Assembly (NCBI GenBank): GCA_023897205.1
Contig: JAHWDD010000010.1
Span: 1,674,001-1,738,000 of the forward strand
Reading direction: 5' to 3'
DNA: 64,000 nt
Source: Exophiala sp. HKRS030
Lineage: Eukaryota > Ascomycota > Eurotiomycetes > Chaetothyriales > Herpotrichiellaceae
This document shows positions 24,771 to 36,507 of the stretch, piece by piece. The notes below the pieces were generated by a model. It saw only the letters and a list, made by a program, of their open reading frames with translations, was not told the origin of the DNA and made no database searches. Numbering within the stretch: position 1 is the first letter of the stretch; each line of letters starts with the position of its first letter. The position numbers were made by a program, and so were the translations under genes.

Positions 24771-25580
24771 ATGACATCGCACCTCCCGACGGGCGCTGCC
24801 ATCTCACGCAGCACGACGCCCAGCACATTCAGCCAACCGACACATTCCGCGGACGGGACACTGCTCCCTGGAATCCTGATGCTGCACGGCGGGGGCTCGA
24901 ACGCGACGGTGTTCAAGATCCAATCGCGCCGACTGATCTGGAACCTGTCGAAGCAATTCCGGTTCGTGTTCGCGCAGGCGCCGATCGAAGGCACGCCCGG
25001 GTTCGGCATGTTGCCAGTGTTTGCGTCGTGCGCGCCTTTCTACCGCTGGGTCAACCGGCGCTTTGTCGCGGGCGAGAGCGACGTCGAGGCCACGCCGCGC
25101 GACGAGATCGATGCTGTCGACGAGAGGATCCGTGCCGTCATGGATGAGAATGGTGGCGTGGAGAGTTTCAAGGGCGTCATTGGCTTCAGTCAGGGCGCGA
25201 GGCTGGTCGCCGGCTTACTGCTCAGGCAGAAGATCCAGGAGCGTGATCTCGGTATCAGTCCGTGGAAGTTCAGCTTTGGTGTCATGATCGGAGGTCCGTT
25301 TCCGCCGATTGCTATGGCCGACGTCGTGGATGTGGCTGATTATGAGCTCCTGAGGCATGTCCCCACCGTGCATGCCTGGGGTAGGGATGATCATGTCAAG
25401 CCCGGCTGTGTGGCGCTGAGGGAGGCGTGTGAGAGTGATGTGTGTTTTCAGATGGATTTTGACGGTGGTCATCACTTGCCCTTGAAGGATGTCGAGGCTA
25501 AGGATCTGTGCGATTTGATTAATGCCGCTTGGTTTGCTGGCGGTGGTACTTATGGCATCAGTGCTGAGGAGACGTATTGA
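24771..25580 (+). CDS. FSH1-family serine hydrolase
   Basis: An alpha/beta-hydrolase of the fungal FSH1 (DUF341) family, single exon, 269 residues. The core begins 'GILMLHGGGSNATVF' (about residues 34-48). The nucleophile is Ser140 in 'GFSQGA'. The acid is Asp206 or Asp207 in 'WGRDDHVKP', and the base is His234 in 'DGGHHLP'. All three are in family order and spacing. There is no signal peptide, so it is probably cytosolic. Relatives include yeast Fsh1-3 and hydrolases in polyketide clusters that release or trim products, but no synthase lies nearby, so a general esterase role is the safer reading. The start at 24771 is the first ATG of the frame near the conserved core. Confidence 0.87.
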   Translation: MTSHLPTGAAISRSTTPSTFSQPTHSADGTLLPGILMLHGGGSNATVFKIQSRRLIWNLSKQFRFVFAQAPIEGTPGFGMLPVFASCAPFYRWVNRRFVAGESDVEATPRDEIDAVDERIRAVMDENGGVESFKGVIGFSQGARLVAGLLLRQKIQERDLGISPWKFSFGVMIGGPFPPIAMADVVDVADYELLRHVPTVHAWGRDDHVKPGCVALREACESDVCFQMDFDGGHHLPLKDVEAKDLCDLINAAWFAGGGTYGISAEETY

Positions 25581-26027
25581 TCGCTCGTGGATTATGTGTT
25601 TAGAAATAGACGAACGCGTTGAGCGGCGAACGGAGACCGTTATGCGAAGGGGATCCGTGGAGATAGATCGTTCACGCCGCTAAGCTAGCTACACGATGGG
25701 CATAGGTATGATGATACAGAGGTCTTTTTCGAGGTCAGTGATGTTCTTCATGACATAGAGCTATCCGTATGCAATAACACTACGTAGACGCATTGGTGTC
25801 ACAGACCCAATGTATGAACAAGAAAACCTTGCCACGGCTGTCCATACTCCATGTCAAGAAGGAACTCTGCGACTCCAGCTCGAAGCTTTCTTTTTTTTTC
25901 TCTTATTTCCAACAACACACCAGCGGCAGCAACACCAACCACAATCACAACCACGCCAGCCAACCAGCCAGCCACGACTACACACAAGATAGAAACCCCA
26001 AACTGCCACTCGCAGCGGCTTTCCTAC
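25581..26027. other. Convergent 3' intergenic region
   Basis: It lies between the hydrolase and the GPI-protein 3' ends. It contains a CAACACCA/CCAACCAG-type A/C-rich stretch (about 25915-25980). Nothing else is recognisable. Confidence 0.5.
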
Positions 26028-26852
26028 TTACAACAGTGCCGCTGCGGCAACAACCACGCCAGCCACGACTCCACCAATACCGAAAGCCGCATGTCCAGCC
26101 CCAACAGCGGCATTTCCTGAGACAGTCGCGACCGAACCGGATGAAGATGTAGTCCTAGATGCGGTTGTGCTGCTGCTCGTCAGACTGCTCGCCGCAAGTG
26201 CCAGGCTTGAGTAATCGGATGCCGTCAACGGGATGGTCGTGATACAAGTCCCTTCTGTGGTAGCGTCGCGGCGCAAGTGTGGTAGAGATGTTACCAATGG
26301 AGCCTCGGATTGAACGGCATGGATGTCGCGCGCCTTGAGGTTCGTGGACGTCACCGATATCAAGGACAATGTCGATGTTATCGTTGTTGACCCGGTACTT
26401 CCGATGTTGGTCGAGGGGGAAGCAGTGGTGGTTGTCAGGCCTCCTCCACCAAATGAGAATGGATCGCCACTGCTTGTGCTTGTAGTCCCGTCGGCGGTAT
26501 AAGGGCAATCAAAGCAGAACGGGTCAGGAGTAGTGCTCGTGCTTGTGGCTCCGTCGCCTCCGAAGCTGAACGGAACATCGCTAGAGTTTGTACCCGCCGT
26601 GCTGGTGGTATCGTCACTACCTGTGGAATTGAACGGAGTACCGGGGTCAGTGTATGGTTGAACACAGCAGTATATCCCGGTATAGTTTTGCTCTAGGTAG
26701 CCGTCGCCGTCGGGAAAGATAAATTGTCCCGGACAGCACAAGCAATCATCATCGCTTGGGAGAACCGAGAAGTCCACGGGACAGTTGCAATTCTGAGCCG
26801 ACACCAGTGAAAGGATCGTAGAGAGCGTGATGATTGGGATGAATGAGTGCAT
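26028..26852 (-). CDS. Secreted Cys- and Ser/Thr-rich GPI-type cell surface protein
   Basis: Hypothetical wall or membrane protein of 274 residues. A clear signal peptide (about residues 1-19, cut near SAQ) is followed by a compact Cys-rich head (residues 22-63, seven Cys including two CC pairs). Four degenerate repeats follow at about 70-145, each with a 'PF' core and a Thr/Ser-rich end such as 'DGTTSTS'. Next come a Ser/Thr stalk (likely O-glycosylated), a dibasic 'LRR' at 193-195, and a C-terminal hydrophobic Gly/Ala/Val tail after a small-residue stretch (about 245-255), as in GPI attachment signals. The Cys spacing does not match CFEM. No homologue is recognised; function at the surface is inferred from architecture only. 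Confidence 0.68.
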   Translation of the reverse strand: MHSFIPIITLSTILSLVSAQNCNCPVDFSVLPSDDDCLCCPGQFIFPDGDGYLEQNYTGIYCCVQPYTDPGTPFNSTGSDDTTSTAGTNSSDVPFSFGGDGATSTSTTPDPFCFDCPYTADGTTSTSSGDPFSFGGGGLTTTTASPSTNIGSTGSTTITSTLSLISVTSTNLKARDIHAVQSEAPLVTSLPHLRRDATTEGTCITTIPLTASDYSSLALAASSLTSSSTTASRTTSSSGSVATVSGNAAVGAGHAAFGIGGVVAGVVVAAAALL

Positions 26853-28359
26853 TGTTGTGTCCTCTAGTCTGCGTAGATGCGAAATTTCTGAGGTTCTGAA
26901 AATGAGTGATGGTGGATATATGGATCGACAGTATGTTTATGGCACTATTGCGCAACAGTGGATGAAAAGAGCGGATAGATCGCCTCGAACAGAGAATGGG
27001 ATAGAGGAGGTGCGAGTACGGCGGCAAATTCCATAGGTTATGTAGATTCCATGCCGTCTTCCATCAATGCAGAGACAGGTATTAGCTAGGTCGTCAATAT
27101 CGAGACGAGTGCAACACAGCCATGAGATATCCTGCCGCTACCAAGGTAGGGTCACGGTAGCCCTCGCATCAGGTAAATAGCTTTTCTGTCCAATAGAATT
27201 TCGACAGCTGAAACTTCATAATTCAATTAAGCCTTGGACTTACGTTCTTCGATGTTTACCAAAGAGCAAACGCGGTTGTCATGCTCGCGACGATGGTAAA
27301 CAGCAAGATTCAGAACCACTTGGTCATCTGGTCGTTGACGGAAACAAGGGTAGTGTCGATCCTTCCAGGCACATTCTCAAAGTCTATCTTGCAAAGGAGG
27401 TACTTGTTTAAGCGTCCAGGGTTGCAAAGGTACAAACGAGCGTTGACCCATCAGCAATGTCACTGTCCAATTAGTTGACGCGTTGCACGTTAGATCCAAA
27501 CCTTTTTTCTATTTTCATAGACGCCATTTTGAGACACTCCTGAGCGTCGAGGCTGAGCACAGTTTTGACTTGCAGCCATGGTCTATATCCGACACGGAAG
27601 TAGACTACCGAGGTTTCTCGCTTGCATTGTGCGCCATGGGCATGGGATGATCAACAATGCATTATCCAGGGGTTGTGGAGCGAAGATGGCTCATTTTGTG
27701 TGACTTGCGTAGTCGGAAAGATCCAATACTTGCATATATTTTGTTCCTCGATGTCGACCAGGATGCTCATTTTGTGTGGCTTTCATAGTTGGACATATCC
27801 ACAACTTACATGTATTATTCCTGGATGCCGGAAAAATGCTCATAAATGACTGGCCTTCGCCTTCTCAGTGGTTTGCACCCGAAGGTGTCCAACCTAGGAG
27901 CGGCAGTCGAGACGGGACAATTGTTTCGCATTCATCCAGTAGTCCTCAAGGCAGACTTGCGTCGCTTAATGTTGAGGAAATAGACCCCACGCGAAAATCT
28001 CCTGGGCCGAGGCGCACTCACGGGTGTCTCATAGCGTTGGGTCTTGTAGGTCCATATTGGCATGGTTTGTGCTAATCAGTTCAATCTATGATTTTAAATT
28101 GAGGATCCCAAAGGGTCCGTGGGCGAAATCCTGCTTTCAGTTACGAGTGCTCCGCTGAAGTTTTCCCCTCTTTCGCACTACGGTGATTCGTAAGTTTCAT
28201 ATAACATTTTCCGCCGCTGAATTATCGACAATCACAAAGCATCCGCCTACCACTAGGACAGTTACATGGAAGGTTCCCATGGCTTGTTATCGTTAGCGAG
28301 GGCATTTTGACTCATCAGATCACTCCTTTCTCCTGCAATCAAGAGGTAATCACGCAACC
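26853..28359. other. Divergent intergenic region, GPI protein/cyclophilin
   Basis: About 1.5 kb carrying a diverged tandem repeat (27689-27843) and otherwise no recognisable feature. It contains the promoters of both flanking genes. Confidence 0.5.
27689..27843. repeat. Diverged tandem repeat, two units of about 75 bp plus a partial third
   Basis: Units begin with GCTCATTTTGTGTG at 27689 and 27765, and a third start (GCTCAT) is at 27838. Aligned by eye the two full units share roughly three quarters of positions, and many of the differences are transitions. It is not coding. The origin is unknown. Confidence 0.7.
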
Positions 28360-28947
28360 ATGGCGACCGAAGTTGTGCTGGAAACGACCATGGTGAGTCC
28401 GCGCAGAAACTGAGGAACAACAACCCTTCACCTTTTCATTACCCCTTCCAGTCAAACCCACAGTTGCATGTATACTGACTATTACTCCTAGGGTCCCATA
28501 ACAGTCGAGTTGTACAACGACCACGCACCCAAAACATGCAAGAACTTCTCGACCCTGGCGCAACGAAACTACTACAACGGCATCATCTTCCACCGAATCA
28601 TCCCCGACTTCATGATCCAGACTGGTGACCCCACAGGCACAGGGCGCGGCGGCTCGAGTATCTACGGGGACAAGTTCGAAGACGAGATCCACGCTTCGCT
28701 GAAACACACAGGCGCGGGGATCTTGAGCATGGCCAACAGTGGGAAGGATACCAATGGAAGTCAGTTTTTCATCACGCTGGCGCCAACGCCGTGGTTGGAT
28801 GGGAAACACACGATTTTCGGACGTGTCAAGAGTGGGATGAAGATTGTGCAGAGGATGGGTTTGGTCAAGACCAATAGTGATGATCGTCCGCTGGATGAGG
28901 TCAAGATCATTCGTGCGAAGGTTGTGGATGGTTCCGAAGGTGGTTGA
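28360..28947 (+). CDS. Cyclophilin-type peptidyl-prolyl isomerase (PPIL1/Cyp1 class)
   Basis: A single-domain cyclophilin of 162 residues that isomerises prolyl peptide bonds. It resembles the PPIL1/fission-yeast Cyp1 class associated with the spliceosome. Exon 1 (28360-28392) encodes the first 11 residues. A 99-bp intron (28393-28491, GTGAGT donor, TACTGAC branch) precedes exon 2 (28492-28947). Active-site residues are present: Arg and Phe in '[14 protein letters not shown]', the Gln in the same stretch, '[17 protein letters not shown]' including the Trp that contacts cyclosporin, and the final His. There is no targeting signal. The PPIL1 assignment rests on length and the short N-terminus without extra domains. 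Confidence 0.94.
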
Positions 28948-30095
28948 GTCCTTTCCTAGGACCACTGGAGCGAGGAAGTCAGCGCATACACAACGGACGC
29001 AAGTAAACGAGCACGGTGTCAGCATGCCGGGAGTTCTTCTGAATACAGAACAGACACTACCTTGACCAAAGCTGAGTCATGACAAAGACCTGCTTTGAAG
29101 CCTCATACTCGCTGCCGACCCACCCTGCCTACATCATAACACTGCCGCATTGATGATTCTGTATCGACAGCAAGATCCGGAAGTCCAATCCCGGTCCAGG
29201 TCTGCGCTCGCACAACGATATCACATCCCAAGTTTGGGCAGCAGACGAAACCACAACGGTGGTAATCAGGAAACCAACTCTATCGCGGTGTTTTCAGATC
29301 TAACTACCTGCCCACCTCCCGGGGAACTCTCTCAACCTTAAAGGAACCACCAACCACCAACCGGAAAACACATGCCAAGAAAGACAGCCGCACAGGTATG
29401 TAGGCAGTGGTAGACCTAAGTATGATGCACATGAGCACCAGGACAAGATCTCCCACACCCCGGAAGCGCGACCTGCGGACTGCGAGATGCCGTGAACCCA
29501 TGACCAATGTCCATAGCTTCCCTGGGGGGGTCCGATTGCTCGTGTTCGAAAGGGTCTCCGCGGAGTCAACTCACTTCTGCGCTGTCGATCCGTCGGCGGC
29601 AGCGCCATCCCGTTACGAGAGTTCCACCCTTCTTACCATGTGGCTGGTATTGTCGTGCAGCGGAATGGTGCACTCCACGTGGAATTGTTTTGGGCCCATG
29701 AACCTTAAAAAGTCGTCCTCGGGTCTTTTGTATGAACAGGCTTGACCATCCTTTGCCATGGAAATTGCACACAACCCGTGTCTCTGTGTGGATGACACCA
29801 CTTGAGAAATCTCGACCCGATAGCACATGCCGTCAGTGTCTCTACGGCAATGAGATATTGCGTGCGCAATTTCTTCTTTCGAATAAAGTAAATTTATCAC
29901 GTACAGCATCTCAAAGTAGTTGGAAATAATTCGAGTATCCTCCAAGTCTCAAAATACGGAACACCTGTGTAAAGGCTATTAATTCACTTCTATTGGTTCA
30001 CACTATTATCATCCTGTCGATGGCTATATAGATATGGCTAGAGGCGCTGCCTGAGCAGCAACCTACTGAGAGAGAACCAGTACCTTGCATTGCAT
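28948..30095. other. Convergent 3' intergenic region
   Basis: Between the cyclophilin and permease 3' ends. Only short frames of random composition. No repeat or RNA gene recognised. Confidence 0.5.
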
Positions 30096-32047
30096 TTAGA
30101 AGACAGCATCAAAGGCCTTTCTCCAGGCGGGCCAAGTGGCGCGCTTAGCTCTGTAGGCATTGATGGCATCCCAATCATGCTCACGACGACCAGTGTCGAG
30201 ATCGATCTGGTCGAGCTTAAGGAAACCTTCTCGCTTCCAGAGGTAACCGATAGCCCAGAAAAGCAAGACGACGGGGAGAGCCAGATAAGCCTTGAAGAAA
30301 CCTTCGGCGTCGTTGAGTTCACTGGTGAAAGGTGGAGCAATGGCGCTGAAGAATTGAGCAGCCAAGGCAATGAAGACGAGGAAAATTCCGATATAAGAAC
30401 CAGTAACTCCAAAGATGGCCTTGAATGGAATGTCATCGAGGGATCGGCCCTGGCGGTGCCATGCTTGTCGGAATCGGATGTGTGCCTACGATTGCGGTAT
30501 TAGTAAACGAGTCAACAAGGTTGGAGAAACGAAGGATAACTTACCAAACAAATGGAGCCCCATGTGAAGAGGGTAGCAAGACCGGACAAAGCCAGAAGCC
30601 AGTCGAAGACGGTGCTACCAGTGGAAGCAAGGGTGATGTAGGCAAGACCACCGAAGGCCAAGTTGATAGCAACAGATGGTAGAGGACGGCCAGATCGGTC
30701 AATATAAGCGAAAAGTCGAGGAGCATAACCCTGTTGGGCGAGCGCAGTCAAGGTTCGGGAACCTCCGTACACGCAAGAAACACCGATGGAGACAACTGAG
30801 ACGAGAATGACGACGTTCATGAAGCTGTCGTAGCCATGAAGGCCAGCGTCCAATGGTGCAAGCACGAATGGTGAAGTACCATCGGAATAGGGATTAGATG
30901 CGTTGAGAAGACGGGTGTCGGTTGAGCTGACAAGCAGGCCGACAAAGGTAAGACCCAAAATGTAGAAGAGAGTGATTCGCCAGAAGACCTGCTTGATGGC
31001 ACTTGGGAGGGCCTTCTGAGGATTATTGGATTCGGCAGCGGCCAAACCAACCAACTCGGTACCAGCGAAGGCGAAGGCGGCAGTAACGAACACTGAGCAG
31101 AATCCTCGGAAACCATTCTGGAAAGCACCGGGATCATACCAGAGTCTAGCACCCCAGTATTCGTCATAGAGACCACCAGATGGGCCACCACCGCAGATCA
31201 AGACGACGGCCACAACCATGAAAATGATGGTCGCGAGCAACTTGAACAAGGAGGAGACGAATTCTTCTTCGGCGTAACCAAGCGTTCCGAACACGTTGAT
31301 GACGATGATAAACACCCAGAATATAGTGATCCATACGGCGACGCTTATCTCTTTATCCCAATATTGTACGGTAAATGATACGACGGTCAATTCGAGAGGT
31401 AAAACGATGATCCATTGGAAGACCTGTTGGGTTGTTAGCTTGGCCACAACTATGGATATCCGAAAAAACTTGCATAGTTCCTGTTCAAGATGTTAGCGAC
31501 TTGTCTCGACTTCAATAGCAGCGAGGATATAAAGGAAAGGCGCGCACTCACCAGCCCATGGCGAAGCCCCATGAAGGGTCAACGAAGCGAACAGAGTAGG
31601 TATAGAAACCACCAGAGACCGGGTACATGACAGCGAGTTCACCGAGAGCGTAGACGACGTTGAAGATCATGACTCCGGCGATCAAGAAGCAGATGAGGAC
31701 GGAGGCGGGACCACCACGGGTCAAGGCACCTCCAGAACCGACGAAGAAACCAGCACCGATTGAACCTCCGATAGCAATCATGTTCAAGTGACGAGGTTTC
31801 ATGGAGCGATCAAGCTCGGAGACTTCACCTTCGGCCCAATCACCTGTTTGACATGTTAGAGATGAGAGAGGGAACCGGACGACAGGTAGAACTAACGCCT
31901 CTGGAAACTCTTGAGGTTGAGGCCATTTCGAGTAAGGAAGTCATCCTCACGATTGTCGGTACGGTGTGTGGTGGTTGCAGGGGCTTGGAAACCCTTCTCA
32001 GAATCCTGAGGGGACGAAGCAATGTCGACGTTCTTGACTTCGGCCAT
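30096..32047 (-). CDS. Amino acid permease (GAP1/INDA1-like, APC superfamily), five exons
   Basis: A plasma-membrane proton/amino acid symporter of 572 residues with 12 predicted membrane segments. Exons on the minus strand: 32047-31897, 31843-31552, 31480-31474, 31423-30545, 30485-30096. The sum is exactly 573 codons. The N-tail ends 'LKPRHL'-like ('MKPRHLNMIAIGG'), followed by the TM1 motif 'GGSIGAGFFVGSG', later 'AFAGTELVGLAAAES' of TM6, and a C-tail with 'DLDTGRRE', all typical of fungal YAT permeases. Exon 3 is only seven nucleotides and supplies the end of 'GWNY'. The intron after it is best read as GC-AG. Substrate range cannot be told from sequence. It is convergent with the cyclophilin. 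Confidence 0.93.
31424..31551 (-). other. Two introns flanking a 7-nt micro-exon, one with a GC donor
   Basis: Intron 31481-31551 is GT-AG with a GCTAACA branch. The micro-exon 31480-31474 reads GAACTAT. Intron 31424-31473 starts GCAAGT and ends CAACAG, with a CTAACAA branch site. Joined, this gives 'MGWNYVFQW', the conserved permease sequence. Using the nearby GT (one base later than a codon end) would break the frame. Confidence 0.8.
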
Positions 32048-35000
32048 CTTGGAGGATGTAGAAGGAAGGCAAGAGATGAAGTCGAGGAGAAGGGAAAGAT
32101 GGTTGAAGGCGACACGACAAGGTGCGTCGCTCCTTCCAATTAGTGACAATGACGCTTGACTTTGCACGCGACAAGCAGTCGTCAGAGGAATGACGAACAA
32201 GGAGTGGCAGGAAGAAAAAGACTTTTGGGAAGGAGCGGTTGTGTCACCACCTTTTAATAGAAAACGGAAGCTGCGACCTGTAGCACAGGGTACTTACTCC
32301 ATACACACAATAATACGCGCAGACACATTCTCCCTCGTGTCCCTCTTCCTCTCTCACGCACATCACACACCTCGAAAACGTGTTGGACCTACCCTGGCCA
32401 CACTACTGTCCTACCATACCGTGACGGTTGATCTGATCCTGATGGAGTGGTACCTACCGCACTAAGCTCGAGGCTTCAGGGAAACCCACCTGGCCACCTG
32501 CATCCCTTGTCGCGTGGCGGATACTGAAGGATAGCGCAGGAAAGCTGGGATCGAGCAAAAGCTACCTGCCACATACTGCCACCTGGTAGGTCCCTGTGTG
32601 AGAAGGTGAGGTGCCACTGAGAATGTTCCCGCGCCGCTCGCGAGCATAACTTCACATATGGGATTTTGTCATGTCATGTTATCTCACCCCCCGCTTTGCA
32701 ACGTCGGGGTGGAGTGTATTTGGGATGGCGGCTTGGCAGATCATTTTAAGCTAACCAAGCAGAGCAGGTCTCCTACCATCACCATCCGACGCAGTTTGCC
32801 AAGAAAGTCTTAGGTTACGTGCCAATGCTGGGCGGAGGTGGCCAGAAAGAGACGGCCAACCAGATGGCGTACAGGCTGACTGGAAGATAACAAGATTGGC
32901 GAAGTCATTTGCTCGGCCGACTTGACTGACCTTGACAAACGCTTTAGTGGAGGCTTCACAAGATCAATGGGCGGAACAGCTTGCACAGATTGCAATATGC
33001 TTTTGACTGCCCGTCACGCTGGTCCGGGGGCTCGCCACCTGGGAGGAGGATCTTCGAAGCCTTGGTCGTCCAGCAAGCCTGGCACGACGCACAATGGGCC
33101 CTTGTGCCCCTCTCAGTCCCTCGGACCAACCATTATTTACAAGTCCGAGGTGCCTATCCCTCCGGTCATCACTTCCCATTTGCAATTCATGGCTTATCCT
33201 TGCCAACCAATGCCAAGTATTGCCAACAAATCCTACGGCAGGCGCGACCCAAGAATTGAGGCTTCACGCCAGGATAAGAGAAAGCCAATTACAAGATCCT
33301 GCGAAACGGACGATCGTCGCCTGATCGTTGCTATTGAGGTCATCGATCGAAGCCTCCTCACACGACCCACGAAACAGCAATTGCCTGATGTTCCAAACTT
33401 GCGATCCCTTCTCTCATTTCATGTCGCCATGCTCGCAATCTTTCAGCGCAGCTCCCCGATATGTAATTATTGAGTAATGACCTGGTGCCACCCAAGGCCT
33501 CGCCCCAAACGGGTCTCGTTGCAACAACAATCCCTTGCCGACATAAGCGGGGTCTCCGAAGGGGGCAAATGAGAACCTGAAACCTAAAGCTTTCTCACCC
33601 ACTAAAAGGTTTCGAGAAGCCACCTAAACCATTCCACACAGTTAACAGGAAAAGCCTAGTTTTCTTGTTGACAGAAGAATAGACACTATACGAGCCTCGG
33701 GTGTGACCTTGAAATCAAACACATTATCCACAAGGACCCGTACCCCTGAGCCGATTGGAAGCTCGGTGGATCCCAACCCAAGAGAGCCGCTTCTGGGGAG
33801 TTTGTCTGAGGCCATTGAGTAGCCGCTGGCTAGATTGTCTCATCAGCAGTCCGGCTTCATTGAAGACTCAAAACCTGGAGTCTCAAGTTCTGGCAATGGT
33901 CGCATTGTGCGGAGAAGAACCTCGGTGACAATGTTTCTCGGGGAACTCCGACTGATCTCACCTCACCTCGGGGTGGGAGATTTCGTGGAACATATACGGA
34001 AGTACTTCTTTGTGCCCATCTGCGTCTGTGCAGACAAAACTCGTACATGATCTGCCCGCCTTCGAAGCCATCTGGTTGTATGTGTGGTTGATCACTATGA
34101 GCGCTCGTGATAATCGGCAGTGCTTTCCAATCCGGAAAACGGGGCATCGCCGCCCAGGAATGCCTATCAGTTCCAAGACCTATTGACGATGCTAAAGTAC
34201 CTCTGGCATTTCTGGGCATTGCTTCAGATCAATCTGCCAAGTGATAGCGATTTATATATCAAATTCTGTCTTCTTGAAGGATCCACATTTACTTTTCACA
34301 GCCCAGGAGTCTGTAAATTCGAGACACAGAAGTCACACTTAGAACGGAGTCAACATGGTTCAGTTCTGAGTCATCTGCACATTCTTAGCCGAGTCGACAC
34401 GCTACTATGTCTGCGCAAGAAGAAGCTGGGGTTGACGCTCTCGCTAGACGAGCTGGAAATGTGTAATGGTTGGCTTGTGTTTTTCGAATACGTCAGCCTC
34501 CGTAAACGAACAGTGAGACTGTGACTTCATGTGCATTAGTCGTCAACCTATTGATGCAAGCCGAGAAGCGAATTACGCTAGCACGGTAACAACCGCTTGA
34601 GCCTGCGACGGTAACAAAATGTCAGCAACTGTGTCCATGATGAAGTTTCAAGTCAGGGTTGGTATTCAAGTACTTTGTCTTGTCCTCCAGTCAAAATCGC
34701 AAGCCAAAGGTAAGCTTTAACATATTGAGACGAACTTGATGGCCCCTAAATCCGAACTTGTGCAACACGGTGATTGTTTTGAGTTCGCTCGACAATTGAG
34801 TCCACAACCTTCCGACGTATTAGAGCAAAAGGTCTGGGCAGATTACTCAGATTTCTACGAACGATTTCAATGCTGCACAGCTCACGAGCATGCAGTTGTG
34901 GAGGTATATCGCGTGACAAAGAGATGCATCGGGAGATCATACGCCATCTTTCTACATCTCGGTCGTATCCATCTCATGTCGGGTCCATTGTGGATATGGC

Positions 35001-36507
35001 TATCGTGTGGCGCACATTTCGTACAGTTTCCACATTCATCAAATCATTCTTGGTCTTCAATCACGAATCGACGCTTAGTGGTGCCCAGAGAAAATCGTGG
35101 AGGGCCGGAAAACGCGTCGGCCCCAGGCTATCTCATCTCCTTCAACGGGAAGCTTCCACCTACTGAAAAGGGTTAGAACATGAATCACGGGCTCGTTGTC
35201 CAATTCTAGTCTCTTGGGTTGTCCAAAGCATGCCGCGCTCATTGGACTCTATCCTAATTAATATCCAACTACTGTAAAGAGCCCGCCGTCGGCGGAAGCG
35301 ATCCGAACTGGAATCAATCTCTACACAGCTAAGCACGGGCGGATATGTATCCAATAGCCACCCGGCACTGCGACCAGCACTCAGGCTGAGATCTCACCTG
35401 AACCCAATTCGGAAGAGTAGACAATAATAATGTCAAAGACGCCTGGGCTGCCTTTCCAGTGCTACGATCTTCGTCAGATCCTACTAACTTCGCCAATTGC
35501 GATCCATTTATCTTCAAGTGATTGTCCGAGACAGACGATAGGAAATAGATCGACTACCTCTATTGCCGTGTACCTTGACCTGGGCCCAGATATGAATGTA
35601 TTTGTGCGGCTTCTACCTGCCCCCTCAAGATAATCGAATCTGGACTATCGTTGTACAAGACTGATGATCAAGGATTCTAATCATGCTCTCCAATCAAATG
35701 GTCTCAGACGTTGGCCGAAAAGAGATCGATGACTGATGTCAGCTTCTCTGAAGCCTTCAAGCTTTTTAACCGATTTCTGTGGTACAAATTCGAACCATCG
35801 ACAATGATAGATGATAACGTGTGATCGAAACTCGCCTCGACACAGTGTTTATTTGTTACACTGCATCTGAATTGGCCACGCGGCGATGGCACTTGAGCGC
35901 AATCGATCATCCCAAGGTAGGCCGCCTCGATGAAGAACAGCAATTGCAACCTACTAAGCTGGCCCAAGGCTCCGTGGCGGAAACTTGTCATACTCTGCCC
36001 AGGCAAGGAGGGTGTAGAGCGGCGGCACTGAATAGGATACAAGGTATACTGCACGATACTGATAAGAGTCTTGGCATCTTTGTCAGTGGCTATTGCTTCT
36101 ACGAATTGGCACTCGGAGCGTCCGCCGTCCAAAAAAAACTCTTCATAATTGCATCTGTGCTCTCAGATGGTGCCCATGGCAAAATCCCATTATCTGAGGA
36201 CCATTGTAATCGGGCAGTGTCTGTTTCCAGACTTGTCTTGATACATCCTTGTCACATAAGGTCAGTTGACAGATCGCTCAGCCTGTGGTAAGCAAGTGCG
36301 AGAACGGTATGCGAACCTTGTATCTATCTATCTAGCCAATTTGGCGAGGCTGACAAGGCTCCGGCGCGAGCGAGTCGAGACAAGAGCCACCACTCCGGTC
36401 AGTTGTGACTTTCAATTTCAGTTCATACGTGAGTCAGTCGTGAGTGTACCCAACTAGATTACCATGGAGGAGAGGATTCATCCCTAAAAACTCCTACATC
36501 CTCATCC
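32048..36507. other. Gene desert of about 4.5 kb
   Basis: No gene is supported. The left 300 bp are the permease promoter. Frames of 130-180 codons (for example plus 32922-33473) have random-looking composition and no motif. No transposase, reverse transcriptase, terminal repeats or tRNA were recognised. An old degraded element is possible but cannot be shown. Confidence 0.45.

Noticed and set aside
24771..25580. FSH1-like hydrolase as part of a secondary metabolite cluster
   Set aside because: No polyketide synthase, NRPS, P450 or pathway regulator lies within the window near it; neighbours are a kinase and a surface protein.
26028..26852. CFEM protein
   Set aside because: The Cys number and spacing in the N-terminal head do not match the eight-Cys CFEM pattern.
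32922..33473. 183-codon plus-strand frame in the gene desert
   Set aside because: No recognisable domain, random composition, several overlapping frames of similar length on both strands.
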